Positions 27,758 through 36,498 are shown, counted from the first letter of the stretch. The stretch is 64,000 nt of DNA from Alkalibaculum sporogenes (GCF_009362815.1 NZ_WHNX01000001.1:163952-227951), one strand, 5' to 3'. The notes: a model not told the origin generated them from the sequence alone. Program-made: numbers and translations.

Positions 27758-27979
27758 ATGAATAAAAAATTTAAACAAATCCGACAAACGGTTATGGTAA
27801 TATTATTAGGATTTGGTATTGGAATACTGATACTAACTCAAGTAGTCGAAAGAAACAATTTAATAGGATGGAAAGAACCAATTACACTTTTAGTTTGGAT
27901 TTACATAACTTTAGTATTTATTTACATCATATTTCTTAATGCAATTCCATTAATATTGAATTATTTCAGAAATAGATAA
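27758..27979 (+). CDS. Small membrane protein, unknown family
   Basis: 73 residues; ACGAGGT precedes ATG 27758. Two membrane segments (about 10-30 and 44-66: VMVILLGFGIGILILTQ and LLVWIYITLVFIYIIFL) are separated by a short charged loop (VERNN...WKEP). It is followed by a strong hairpin. Size and topology resemble bacteriocin immunity or stress-type small membrane proteins, but no family motif is seen. It is the first gene behind the candidate LytTR site. Confidence 0.6.
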   Translation: MNKKFKQIRQTVMVILLGFGIGILILTQVVERNNLIGWKEPITLLVWIYITLVFIYIIFLNAIPLILNYFRNR

Positions 27980-28017
27980 ATTACAAACTAATCAATTAAT
28001 AATACTAATACTAATAC

Positions 28018-28052
28018 TACACCACAGATCTAGTAATTTTATCTGTGGTGTA
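28018..28052 (+). terminator. Rho-independent terminator
   Basis: TACACCACAGAT (28018-28029) pairs perfectly with ATCTGTGGTGTA (28041-28052), 39 bp after the small membrane protein stop. It is preceded by a short AATACT triplication (28001-28018). Confidence 0.7.
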
Positions 28053-28145
28053 ATATACTCATTTGTTTATACGATGGTTTACGCTTTATAAGTGAAAGCT
28101 ATGATAGAGAAACTACAAATTCAAGGAAATGGAAGGGGTAAGTAT

Positions 28146-28322
28146 ATGACAAAGAAGATAAAAGGTAGATTACTATTTGTTTGGAGTATAATTGTATTTA
28201 CCTTAACTTTTAAGCTTGAAAATCAATTCGAATTAGGTTTTTGGAAGTATATGATAATATCAGTACCTTTATTTACAATTGGGAACATTATTATTGACAA
28301 ATTTGTAAAGGTTGATGAATGA
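28146..28322 (+). CDS. Small membrane protein, unknown family
   Basis: 58 residues from ATG 28146, which has GGAAGGGG at good spacing; the in-frame ATG at 28092 has no ribosome site. Two hydrophobic stretches (LLFVWSIIVFTLTF and MIISVPLFTIGNIII) follow a basic N-terminus (MTKKIKGR). No family recognised. It lies between the terminator at 28052 and the acetyltransferase gene. Confidence 0.5.
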   Translation: MTKKIKGRLLFVWSIIVFTLTFKLENQFELGFWKYMIISVPLFTIGNIIIDKFVKVDE

Positions 28323-28438
28323 AAAGGATTAATCAATGAATGAAAATAACTTTAGCAAATAGTGCGAATTATCATTGCTCACTGTATCAACTACTGTAGC
28401 TGCATCTTCATAAAATTAGTAGAAAAGTAGAGGTAAAT

Positions 28439-28861
28439 ATGATTAGGAAATTTGAAATGGATGATTTAACAGATGTTATGAATATTTGGCTGGAATCAAA
28501 TATTAAGGCCCATGATTTTATTGAAAAAAATTATTGGCAAGGAAATTATGAATTAGTAAAAGAGATGTTGCCAAATGCAACGATATTTACCTATGTAGAT
28601 AATAAAATAATTAGAGGATTTGTAGGTCTGATAGGGAATCATATTGCAGGCATTTTTGTTGATATAGAGAGTCAATCTAAAGGTATAGGTAAAACTTTAC
28701 TTCATCATGTGAAAGAAATTTATTCGTCAATATCATTGCAAGTTTATAAAAATAACGACAATGCAGTTCAATTCTATCTAAAAGAAGATTTTGTTATCAC
28801 AAAAGAGCAAATTGATGAAAACACTAAGGAAATTGAGTATGTGATGTATTGGGAAAAATGA
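28439..28861 (+). CDS. GNAT-family N-acetyltransferase
   Basis: 140 residues; AGAGGT lies ahead of ATG 28439. The start IRKFEMDDLTDVMNIWLES is typical of the GNAT N-terminus. The acetyl-CoA pyrophosphate loop is SQSKGIGKTLLHHVK (about residues 79-93; consensus Q/R-x-x-G-x-G/A). The last strand VYKNNDNAVQFYLKEDFV is the usual N-x-x-A-x-x-F-Y block. Such 140-residue forms resemble YjaB/YiaC-type acetyltransferases whose substrates vary widely (amines, protein N-termini, antibiotics). It is a single gene with a terminator behind at 28966. Confidence 0.88.
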   Translation: MIRKFEMDDLTDVMNIWLESNIKAHDFIEKNYWQGNYELVKEMLPNATIFTYVDNKIIRGFVGLIGNHIAGIFVDIESQSKGIGKTLLHHVKEIYSSISLQVYKNNDNAVQFYLKEDFVITKEQIDENTKEIEYVMYWEK

Positions 28862-28965
28862 ACTGAAAAAGGATGGGGGAGTTATAGCTCCTCTAAATAA
28901 TGATATGGGTGTAACTGATGTTAAGAGCTCGAATTAAAATCTAATACTATTTAAGTAATTAAAAC

Positions 28966-28999
28966 AACCTGAATACCATACAAAAAATGGTTTCAGGTT
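28966..28999 (+). terminator. Rho-independent terminator after GNAT gene
   Basis: AACCTGAA and CCAT pair with ATGG and TTCAGGTT (arms 28966-28979 and 28987-28999), followed by ATTTTG. Beyond it, 29018-29161 contains a protein-like stretch without a start (IKDLWNNLMPYICQN, ending LSSNSY-stop) that is not assigned; 29162-29509 has no gene. Confidence 0.65.
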
Positions 29000-29284
29000 A
29001 TTTTGCTTTCACAAACTAGAAAGTTTATTTTAGCTCCTGTACACTTACCTTGCCTTAAGATAAAAGATTTATGGAATAATTTAATGCCTTATATTTGTCA
29101 AAATCAAAAAGAAGTTTATGAAATTGGTCACAATATTGTTCTAAGTAGTAATTCATATTAATCCCCCAATTCTTTAAATTGATAATACGATTTTTTTATA
29201 TATTAGTAATTGAATAAGCTATTATATATCCCAAAACACTAGATTTAAAACAATATATGTAAGCGTGGGCTGGTCTTGACTTTA

Positions 29285-29313
29285 CTATACAAAAAAATTG
29301 TCAAATTGTATAG
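29285..29313. promoter_or_regulatory. Inverted repeat upstream of the vanG-type operon
   Basis: CTATACAA (29285-29292) and TTGTATAG (29306-29313) form a perfect 8-bp inverted repeat with a 13-bp spacer, 197 bp before the ligase start. TTGACT (29276-29281) overlaps its left edge and could be a -35 box. The arrangement suits a dimeric regulator, but no regulator gene is adjacent. Confidence 0.4.
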
Positions 29314-29509
29314 AGATACTATTTAGCAAATAGAGTGGATAAATTTTGCTTTTAAATTGAAAATTCGTGCTTTTTAGGAAAATTGTAAGAATTTTTTCAT
29401 AAAGAAGTAAAATTATCTTGGTAAGCTTATTAAACTGAAGCAATTAAAATCTTTTCAACATAGTTGAAAGGTCAGTGCTATACAGAAAGTGAAAAAAGGA
29501 GAATAAGAA

Positions 29510-30559
29510 ATGGACAAGAAAAAACTTGCAGTTATATTTGGAGGACATTCTACGGAATATAATGTATCTCTACAATCGGCTTACTCTGTACTGATTAACT
29601 TGAACAAAGATAAATACGACATAATCCCACTTGGGATTAGTAAAAGCGGTGATTGGTTTCGATATTTTGGTGCTTATGAGAATATACAAAATGATACATG
29701 GTTTGAAGATGGGAAAAATCTAACCTCAGTTGTAGTTTCGCAAAATCGAAGTAACAGAGGACTTATTGAACTCAATTTAAATGGAAATAAATTTATAAAA
29801 CTTGATGCTGCTTTTCCAGTATTACACGGCAAAAACGGTGAAGATGGTACAGTTCAGGGTTTGTTTGAGTTAGCAGGTATACCTCTAATTGGATGCAATA
29901 CACTTAGCTCTGCTCTCTGTATGGACAAAGACCGAGCACACACCATTGTGAATAATGTAGGAATTTCTGTTCCACAGGCGATAGTTATTCAACAACCTAT
30001 AGATAAAGATATGCTGTTAAACATAACCCAGAAATTGAAATATCCATTGTTCGTAAAACCTCTTCGGGCAGGATCCTCATTTGGAATATCAAAAATTTAT
30101 AATCAAGATGATTTGCCTAAGGCATGTGCAGTTGCTTTTAAACACGATAGTGAGGTAATTATTGAAGAGAACATTGATGGTTTTGAGGTTGGCTGTGCTG
30201 TATTGGGAAACAAAGATTTAGTAGTAGGTAGAATTGATGAGATTGAACTGACAGATGGTTTCTTTGATTATACAGAAAAATACTCATTAATTAGTTCCAA
30301 AATTCATATGCCTGCAAGAATAGACGTAAATACCGAAAAAAAGTTACAAGAAACCGCTTGCACAATTTACAAGGTTCTCGGTTGTTCCGGTTTTGCAAGG
30401 GTCGATATGTTCTTAACACCAAGTAAAGACATTGTTTTTAACGAGGTAAATACAATCCCTGGATTTACCTCTCACAGCCGTTACCCAAATATGATGAAAG
30501 GTATAGATTTGTCTTTTGTAGATATTATAGACAGGCTTATCGAACTGTGTGAAGTATAA
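29510..30559 (+). CDS. vanG: D-alanine--D-serine ligase, VanG type
   Basis: 349 residues; AGGAGAA ahead of ATG 29510. This is an ATP-grasp D-Ala-D-X ligase: VIFGGHSTEYNVSLQSA at the start, LHGKNGEDGTVQG, MDKDRAHTI, FVKPLRAGSSFGISK, and the C-terminal metal block ARVDMFL then FNEVNTIPGFTSHS. The omega-loop region FFDYTEKYSLISSKIHMPA carries the EKY pattern of D-Ala and D-Ser ligases rather than the shorter VanA/VanB lactate-type loop. Together with the following vanXY and vanT genes, D-serine as second substrate is well supported. The product lowers the affinity of vancomycin for peptidoglycan precursors. Its stop overlaps the next start by one base. Confidence 0.92.
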   Translation: MDKKKLAVIFGGHSTEYNVSLQSAYSVLINLNKDKYDIIPLGISKSGDWFRYFGAYENIQNDTWFEDGKNLTSVVVSQNRSNRGLIELNLNGNKFIKLDAAFPVLHGKNGEDGTVQGLFELAGIPLIGCNTLSSALCMDKDRAHTIVNNVGISVPQAIVIQQPIDKDMLLNITQKLKYPLFVKPLRAGSSFGISKIYNQDDLPKACAVAFKHDSEVIIEENIDGFEVGCAVLGNKDLVVGRIDEIELTDGFFDYTEKYSLISSKIHMPARIDVNTEKKLQETACTIYKVLGCSGFARVDMFLTPSKDIVFNEVNTIPGFTSHSRYPNMMKGIDLSFVDIIDRLIELCEV

Positions 30560-31317
30560 TGACAACCCTAACACTAAATAGAAATGATGTTTATACTGGA
30601 AATTTAGTTCTTGTAAATGAAAGATACCCACTTGTATCCCAGCGTAAAGTAAAACTTATTCCAGCCAATGTAAATCACTCAAGTATATTTATGGAACCAG
30701 ATGCAGTAACTGCTTTGTCCAATATTTTGAGTAATATTAATTGCACAGATGAAATAGTGCCTGTAAGTGGATACCGTTCAAAAGAAGAACAGGAACAAAT
30801 ATACGTTGATTCTCTCAAAGAGAATGGACAAGAATATACAGAAAAGTATGTTGCGCTTCCACAATGCAGTGAACATCAAACAGGCTATGCAGTTGATTTG
30901 AGTTTTAAAAAGGGTGTAATTGATTTTATCTGTCCTGATTTTCCTTATGATGGCATCTGCGAGATGTTTCGCAAAACAGCCCCCAAATACGGTTTTGTAG
31001 AACGCTATCAAAGTGGTAAAGAAGATATTACAGGCATTGCTCACGAGCCATGGCATTTTCGTTTTGTAGGTTATCCTCATTCGGAAATTATAATCAATAG
31101 AGGTCTTTCACTTGAAGAATATATTGATTTCATTAGACAATATCCCTATGGTGGGAAGCCTTTAGAAATAATTGGAGGAAAAGCGACAATACATGTATTT
31201 TATGCGCCAATACAATTGTGTGACCAAATATTACTCAATATGCCAGAACATTGCTTTTATCAAGTTTCGGGTAATAATGTTGACGGCTTTATTATAACCA
31301 TATGGAGGAATGAATAA
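30559..31317 (+). CDS. vanXY: D,D-peptidase of VanXY/VanY type
   Basis: 252 residues, start overlapping the vanG stop (TAATG). The zinc peptidase motifs are present: SGYRSKEEQEQIY, SEHQTGYAVDLS (S-x-H-x-x-G-x-A-x-D) and the catalytic EPWHFRFVG (E-x-W-H). VanXY enzymes remove D-Ala-D-Ala dipeptides and the terminal D-Ala of pentapeptide so that only D-Ala-D-Ser precursors remain. About 60 residues after the catalytic part (YGGKPLEIIGGKATIHVF) form an accessory tail seen in VanXY-G-like proteins. No signal sequence is visible, which fits the cytoplasmic VanXY type. The next gene overlaps by one base. Confidence 0.9.
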   Translation: MTTLTLNRNDVYTGNLVLVNERYPLVSQRKVKLIPANVNHSSIFMEPDAVTALSNILSNINCTDEIVPVSGYRSKEEQEQIYVDSLKENGQEYTEKYVALPQCSEHQTGYAVDLSFKKGVIDFICPDFPYDGICEMFRKTAPKYGFVERYQSGKEDITGIAHEPWHFRFVGYPHSEIIINRGLSLEEYIDFIRQYPYGGKPLEIIGGKATIHVFYAPIQLCDQILLNMPEHCFYQVSGNNVDGFIITIWRNE

Positions 31318-33452
31318 TGAATAATGAAGAATATTCAGGAATAGATTATTTTAGAATAATCGCGGCAGTATTAATCATAGCAATTCATACATCACCATTG
31401 GCAAATTACACCTATACTGCTGATTTTATTCTTACACGTATTATTGCTCGTATTGCAGTTCCTTTTTTCTTTATGACATCAGGCTTTTTCTTATTTTCGG
31501 GGTACAATTATAATAATGATAAACTTAAGAATTTTATTAAACGAATAGCCCTTATTTATGGTGTTTCTGTCGCACTCTATATTCCTGTAAATATATATAA
31601 TGGATATTTCGCTGTAGACAATCTACTGCCAAATATTTTCAGAGATATGGTGTTTGACGGAACTTTCTATCATTTGTGGTATTTTTCTGCTGCTATTATT
31701 GGTGCATCTATTACGTGGTTGCTGGTTAAAAATATAGGCATAAAGTGGACATTTATAGTTGCTGCTTTCTTGTATTTTATTGGATTATTAGGTGATAGCT
31801 ATTTTGGCTTTTCCGAACAAATTCCGTTCTTGAACAGCCTATATACCAATCTGTTTGAGCTTTTTGATTATACACGAAACGGTATTTTTTTCGCGCCTAT
31901 ATTTTTTGTACTTGGCGGTATTATCTCAAGTAAGAAATGGCATCTTTCTTTGAAAAACAATATAATTGGATTAACGGTTACATTTTCCCTTATGCTGATA
32001 GAGGGTTTGATTTTACAAAATTGGGGCCTCCAGAGGCACGACAGTATGTATATTATGCTTATCCCATTAATGTTTTTCATATTTACCGCTCTTACGAACA
32101 TACGTGGATGCAGAAAACCAAAGTTGAGGGTGTCAGCTTTGATAACTTTTATTATTCACCCTATGATGATAATTGTTGTTCGTGGTTTATCAAAAGTAGT
32201 GGGTCTGCAAGCCTTATTGATTGATAATAGTTTTGTGCATTTTCTTGTTGTTGGAGTATCTTCTGTTATTGTATCGTTTATTCTCGTTGCATTGATAGCA
32301 CGTATAAGAGTAAAATCGAAACAAAGTGGAGTATTTGATACTGATAGGTCGTGGATTGAGGTGAATTTAGATAATTTGAAGCATAACGCAAGTGTATTGC
32401 AAACGGCTATGCCTACGGATTGTGAGATGATGGCGGTTGTAAAGGCGGAAGGCTATGGTCACGGTGGGCTATCAGTATCAAAATATTTAAATAGAATAGG
32501 GGTAAATGCATTTGCGGTTGCAACAATTGATGAGGGTTTAGAACTAAGGCAAGGTGGTATTAAAGGAGAAATATTGATTATGGGATATACAAGTCCAATA
32601 AGGGCAAAAGATCTTCATAAGTACGACCTCATACAAACATTGATTGATTATGATTATGCTGTTATTTTAAACGAACAGGGTTACAGTATTAAAGTACATA
32701 TAAAAATTGATACGGGGATGCATCGCCTTGGATTTAATCAATACGACACTGTAAAATTTGAGAAAGTTTTTAAGGCTAAATATCTGCAAATTTGCGGAAT
32801 ATACACTCATTTATGCGTTTCACAGAGTCTTGATATAGCGGATGTTGAGTTTACAAATGCACAGGTCTCTGGATTTTTTGATTTGCTTGACACTCTTTCA
32901 AAACAAGGAATTAAGCTGCCCAAAATACATATCCAAAGCAGCTACGGCCTTTTGAATTATCCTGAGCTTAAATGTAATTTCGTAAGAATGGGCATTGCAT
33001 TATATGGAGTATTGAGCTCCGGTAAAGATAAAACAAAATTGCAGATTGGTTTACGCCCTGTATTATCATTAAAATCAAAGATAGTACTTATCAGAGATAT
33101 TTCAGAGGGTGAAAGCGTTGGATATGATAGAAAATTTATTGCAAATAGAGATAGCCTGATAGCCGTATTACCTATAGGTTACGCAGATGGACTACCTAGA
33201 AACCTTTCATGTGGTAAGGGTAGTGTTCTTATCCACGGCTACCGCGCACCTATTGTAGGGCGAATTTGTATGGATCAGCTTACCGTAGATGTAACAGATA
33301 TCCCTAATATTCATATAGACGATATTGCTACTATTATCGGAAAAGACGGACAAGATGAAATATTTGCCACAGAGCTTGCTGAAAGTTCTGAAAGTATCAC
33401 AAATGAATTACTATCCAGAATGGGACGTAGATTGAAACTTGTTAATTATTAA
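31317..33452 (+). CDS. vanT: Membrane serine racemase, VanT type
   Basis: 711 residues in two parts. Residues 1-340 are an acyltransferase-3-like membrane domain (IDYFRIIAAVLIIAIHTSP, then about ten membrane segments) thought to take up or bind L-serine. Residues about 345-711 are an alanine-racemase fold: WIEVNLDNLKHNASVLQ, the PLP lysine in MAVVKAEGYGHGG (K376), the catalytic tyrosine region QSSYGLLNYPEL, RMGIALYGV and VGRICMDQLTVDV. This fusion is specific to VanT of D-serine-type resistance clusters (VanC, VanE, VanG). It makes D-Ser for the ligase. The three genes overlap by one base each and form one transcript. Confidence 0.92.
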   Translation: MNNEEYSGIDYFRIIAAVLIIAIHTSPLANYTYTADFILTRIIARIAVPFFFMTSGFFLFSGYNYNNDKLKNFIKRIALIYGVSVALYIPVNIYNGYFAVDNLLPNIFRDMVFDGTFYHLWYFSAAIIGASITWLLVKNIGIKWTFIVAAFLYFIGLLGDSYFGFSEQIPFLNSLYTNLFELFDYTRNGIFFAPIFFVLGGIISSKKWHLSLKNNIIGLTVTFSLMLIEGLILQNWGLQRHDSMYIMLIPLMFFIFTALTNIRGCRKPKLRVSALITFIIHPMMIIVVRGLSKVVGLQALLIDNSFVHFLVVGVSSVIVSFILVALIARIRVKSKQSGVFDTDRSWIEVNLDNLKHNASVLQTAMPTDCEMMAVVKAEGYGHGGLSVSKYLNRIGVNAFAVATIDEGLELRQGGIKGEILIMGYTSPIRAKDLHKYDLIQTLIDYDYAVILNEQGYSIKVHIKIDTGMHRLGFNQYDTVKFEKVFKAKYLQICGIYTHLCVSQSLDIADVEFTNAQVSGFFDLLDTLSKQGIKLPKIHIQSSYGLLNYPELKCNFVRMGIALYGVLSSGKDKTKLQIGLRPVLSLKSKIVLIRDISEGESVGYDRKFIANRDSLIAVLPIGYADGLPRNLSCGKGSVLIHGYRAPIVGRICMDQLTVDVTDIPNIHIDDIATIIGKDGQDEIFATELAESSESITNELLSRMGRRLKLVNY

Positions 33453-33740
33453 TCGTGAAGAGGTTTTGAAAGTCACATTCAGAATTTAAGGTTCTTATTT
33501 TTGTATTGTCATAATTTATGTCAGATAAGATGAAAGTATCTAGATTACCAAGCATTGAACCGTTTTTAGTCCGAAGATTCTTATACTTATTAATTTTTTT
33601 TCTTTCTTAAATTGAATAACTTTCTTAAGATCAGTAATTATGTTTTAGTTTGATAAACTTACCCCATTTCCTCCTACGGTGATAAACTTCCGAATTAGAA
33701 AATGTTGGGTAGTTGGGAATTATGTTTGTGGCATACTGTC

Positions 33741-33775
33741 AAAAAGAGCTGTCTGATTATTAGACAACTCTTTTT
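33741..33775 (+). terminator. Rho-independent terminator
   Basis: AAAAAGAG...GTCT pairs with AGAC...CTCTTTTT (33741-33754 with 33762-33775; one internal mismatch loop), ending in a T5 run. It lies 290 bp after vanT. The rest of 33453-33968 is AT-rich and shows no gene. Confidence 0.75.
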
Positions 33776-33968
33776 GATTTGAAAAATATCATTTATATAA
33801 CATTATGAAGAAAAGAATGAAAGAGAGTAGAACAGTATTGCTTAAAACTATTGTAATTCTATTCTCATGCAATTTAAATTATAATATATTTATGATAAAG
33901 TATAATTAAGTCAATTATGACTCTATCATGAACGAATATACTGATAGATAAACTAGGATGGTGAAGAT

Positions 33969-34895
33969 ATGGATAATACTAAAGTTTTAATTGTGGGAAC
34001 AGGTGCTATTGGAAGCTTTTATGGTGGGAAGTTAGATTGTGCAGGTGCTCAAGTATCTACTTTATGTAGATCTGACTATAATCATATAAAAAAATCAGGA
34101 ATATCTGTAAAAAGTGTTATGGGAGATTTTCACTTTATGCCTTATGAAGTAATTAATAAAATTGAAGATTATTCTTCAATACCTGATTATATACTTGTGA
34201 CAACTAAGGTTTTGCCTGGTATTGATATACAAAAAATAATAGAACCAAAAGTAGGAAAGAATACAGCAATAGTATTAATTCAAAATGGCATTGATATTGA
34301 AAAACCAGTGCGTGAGGCTTTTCCCAACAATGAAATAATAAGTGGTTTAGCATTTATTTGTGTTTCAAGAACTTCCCTAGGTGAAATATATCACCAAGAT
34401 TATGGACGGTTAATAATAGGTAATTATCCAAATGGTTTATCTCCAAAGGTCAAGTATCTACAAAGTTTGTTTATTAAAAGTGAGGTTGATTGTACAGTAG
34501 ATGATAATATCGTCAATTCAAGATGGAAAAAAATGATCTGGAATGCACCTTTTAATCCTATATCGGTAATAGGCGGAGGAGTTGATACAAAGACGATTTT
34601 AGAGAATAGTGAAGCAAAAAATTTAGTCATTAATGTAATGAAAGAAGTGTTGGAAATAGCAAATAAATCAGGTTACAATTTACCAGAAACACTTATTCAA
34701 AAAAATATTGAAGATACACTTAATATGAAACCTTATAAAACAAGTATGCTTTTAGACTATGAAAATAATAGACCTTTAGAGGTGGAAGTTATTTTGGGAA
34801 ATGCTGTAAAAATAGCACGTGATTTAGATTTGTCTGTCCCTAACTTAAAAGCATTATATTCTTTGTTGTTGTTACTAGATAAGAATAACATTTAA
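33969..34895 (+). CDS. Ketopantoate reductase-like protein (ApbA/PanE family)
   Basis: 308 residues; GGTGAAG precedes ATG 33969. The N-terminus VLIVGTGAIGSFYGGKL is the GxGxxG NAD(P)-binding loop. Further family marks are LVTTK (residues about 74-79), ILIQNGI-like (AIVLIQNGIDIE), the active-site lysine region SRWKKMIWNAPFNPIS and KTSMLLDYENNRPLEVEVILG near the end. Ketopantoate reductase makes pantoate for coenzyme A, but many paralogues reduce other 2-oxo acids. There is no pan operon around it; it is a single gene followed by an ABC permease fragment, so panE is not assigned. Confidence 0.85.
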   Translation: MDNTKVLIVGTGAIGSFYGGKLDCAGAQVSTLCRSDYNHIKKSGISVKSVMGDFHFMPYEVINKIEDYSSIPDYILVTTKVLPGIDIQKIIEPKVGKNTAIVLIQNGIDIEKPVREAFPNNEIISGLAFICVSRTSLGEIYHQDYGRLIIGNYPNGLSPKVKYLQSLFIKSEVDCTVDDNIVNSRWKKMIWNAPFNPISVIGGGVDTKTILENSEAKNLVINVMKEVLEIANKSGYNLPETLIQKNIEDTLNMKPYKTSMLLDYENNRPLEVEVILGNAVKIARDLDLSVPNLKALYSLLLLLDKNNI

Positions 34896-34929
34896 CCGAA
34901 CACTTGATGCCCTGTTAATCTTGGAAGCT

Positions 34930-35173
34930 AGGCGCCCAAACTAGGCAAAGCTATTTACGCTTATTTGGTTATTCATTTGCATTAAATTACTTTGGTGGTA
35001 TCCTAGATTTACCAGAATGGTTTTCAAAAACAGCTATTCAAAGTTGGATTCCTAGAATGCCAATTGACAAATTCAATGGACAAATATTTATTGCGATTAC
35101 TGTGATTAGTATCGCTTTGATGATATTAGGCTACATAGGTTATAAAAAGCGTGATATGGTTGAGGGAGCTTAA
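34930..35173 (+). pseudogene. C-terminal fragment of an ABC export permease
   Basis: The frame ending at TAA 35171-35173 reads FGYSFALNYFGGILDLPEWF, WIPRMPIDKFNG, then a membrane segment (IAITVISIALMILGYIGY) and KKRDMVEG. This matches the last part of tetronasin/bacitracin-type ABC exporter permeases, in which GGILDLPEW and GYxxRD recur. Upstream sequence does not continue it and no ATPase gene is near, so it is a relic. A TetR gene faces it across a terminator; TetR regulators commonly control such exporters. Confidence 0.6.
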
Positions 35174-35194
35174 ATAGTTTTAAGAAGATATCAT

Positions 35195-35242
35195 AAATGC
35201 AGCTCTAGAGCCTTATTAAATAAAGGATTAGAGCTGCTTTTT
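35195..35242. terminator. Bidirectional rho-independent terminator
   Basis: GCAGCTCTA (35199-35207) pairs with TAGAGCTGC (35229-35237), followed by TTTTTATT and preceded by A-rich sequence. It separates the permease fragment from the convergent TetR gene. Confidence 0.75.
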
Positions 35243-35255
35243 ATTACTCAAAATA

Positions 35256-35933
35256 TTATGTTTGTATAATTAAGAAATCTCTATATATGTCAATATAGGA
35301 TAAGTCCATGGGTTTGATATACTGAGTTATAAATTCGTTCTTCATTTTTATTGTCAACTTATTTTCTGGATAAAAAATATTTAGGTATGTAGAAAAAACA
35401 AAAGTAATGGCATCATCAAACTTAATTTTATCTTTAATAAGAAAGTCAACTACGCTAATATCATTGTTTGCTATTGTTAGAGCACTTAGTTGCCATATAG
35501 CATGATTAGTTTTTTTCAAGGGACTCTCAGTTAATTCCCATATGGGAATGCTCCTGTTTATTAAAGCATTAATAAAGTCTTCTTTTGCACTTGAAAATAA
35601 GTCACAGTAAAACTGTGCAAATTTCTTATCATTGCTGAGTAGTTTAAAGTGTATCGAAAAATAAAGCAAGGTAAAATATTCAGATTTTATTTTAAGTGGT
35701 ACTTTTTCATTAAAATAAGTTTGTGCCAATTTATATACATTTTCTAAATAGTTATCAAGTAGTACAATTCCTAAATGATTTTTGCTTTTGAAGTGTTTAA
35801 ATATTGCACCATGGGTAATTGATGAGTATTTTGCAATTTTACGTATTGTAGTATTATTAAACCCTTCGTTATAGAAAAGGTATATGCTGTTATTCATTAT
35901 TTTTTCTTTTGTAGAGAGAACACTAGTAGGCAT
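35256..35933 (-). CDS. TetR-family transcriptional regulator
   Basis: 225 residues. The N-terminal helix-turn-helix reads KEKIMNNSIYLFYNEGFNNT, TIRKIAKYSSITHGAIFKHF and KSKNHL, which is the standard TetR pattern (Y-x-H/Y-F-xxK). The C-terminal ~165 residues are helical with no recognisable ligand-binding subfamily. AAAGGA lies upstream of ATG 35933. It probably once controlled the ABC exporter whose fragment remains next door. Its own upstream region contains the structured repeats starting near 36000. Confidence 0.88.
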   Translation of the reverse strand: MPTSVLSTKEKIMNNSIYLFYNEGFNNTTIRKIAKYSSITHGAIFKHFKSKNHLGIVLLDNYLENVYKLAQTYFNEKVPLKIKSEYFTLLYFSIHFKLLSNDKKFAQFYCDLFSSAKEDFINALINRSIPIWELTESPLKKTNHAIWQLSALTIANNDISVVDFLIKDKIKFDDAITFVFSTYLNIFYPENKLTIKMKNEFITQYIKPMDLSYIDIYRDFLIIQT

Positions 35934-36002
35934 AAGGATTGTCCTTTCAATATTATATAAAATCGTTTCTGATATATTATATCATATAAGTAGCAGTACT
36001 TA

Positions 36003-36462
36003 TTGACTACTTTATCCAGCGCAGATTATCCTCAACCCCTTTGGGGTCTCGGTCGTTGGCACTTGCTCCCTTGAGAAGTGAGAAGTAAGAAGTGAGAAGT
36101 GAGACAAAAACCCCAATCCTGCATCCAGCTTCTCGTTTCTCGCTTCCTTATTGCGAGCCAATCTGCTGCAGATTTCACCTCAACTGCTCTGCAGTCTCAG
36201 TCGTTGGCACTTGTTCATAGAAGTCATCTGTTTTTCTCGTGCAAGCACGAAAAATCATATGACTTCTGCGAACCAATCTGCTGGTGCGGATATTATATCA
36301 TATATTGGGTGGTCGTACGTAGAATCTACTTTGTCCTCCGTAGATTGCTTCGACCGCTTTGCGGTCTCAGTCGTTGGCACTTGCTCATAGAATTCCTTTC
36401 TTTTTCTTGTGCAAGTACAGAAAAATAAATTAATTCTGCGAGCCAATCTGCTGGTGCGGACA
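36003..36462. repeat. Array of three related structured repeats with fold-back stems
   Basis: Two blocks recur three times: GTCTC(A/G)GTCGTTGGCACTTG (starting 36046, 36194, 36364) and GCGA(G/A)CCAATCTGCTG (starting 36153, 36268, 36438). In copy 2 the interior folds back: AGAAGTCAT...ATGACTTCT and TTTTTCTCGTGC...GCACGAAAAA. Copy 3 has a similar but weaker stem. Each copy is preceded by a small GC hairpin (CCCCTTTGGGG, CTGCTCTGCAG, GACCGCTTTGCGGTC) after a CAGATT-like box. Copy 1 instead holds a run of GAGAAGTGA-type direct repeats (about 36072-36102). The stretch is visibly more GC-rich than its surroundings and has no believable gene. It resembles a MITE- or REP-like structured element. Confidence 0.7.
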
Positions 36463-36498
36463 ATAAAGAGTAATTTTATACAACTTTATAAATTTGTA

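Noticed and set aside
36003..36462. CRISPR array
   Set aside because: Repeats are three, of unequal spacing (148 and 170 bp), with fold-back interiors and no short uniform spacers or cas genes.
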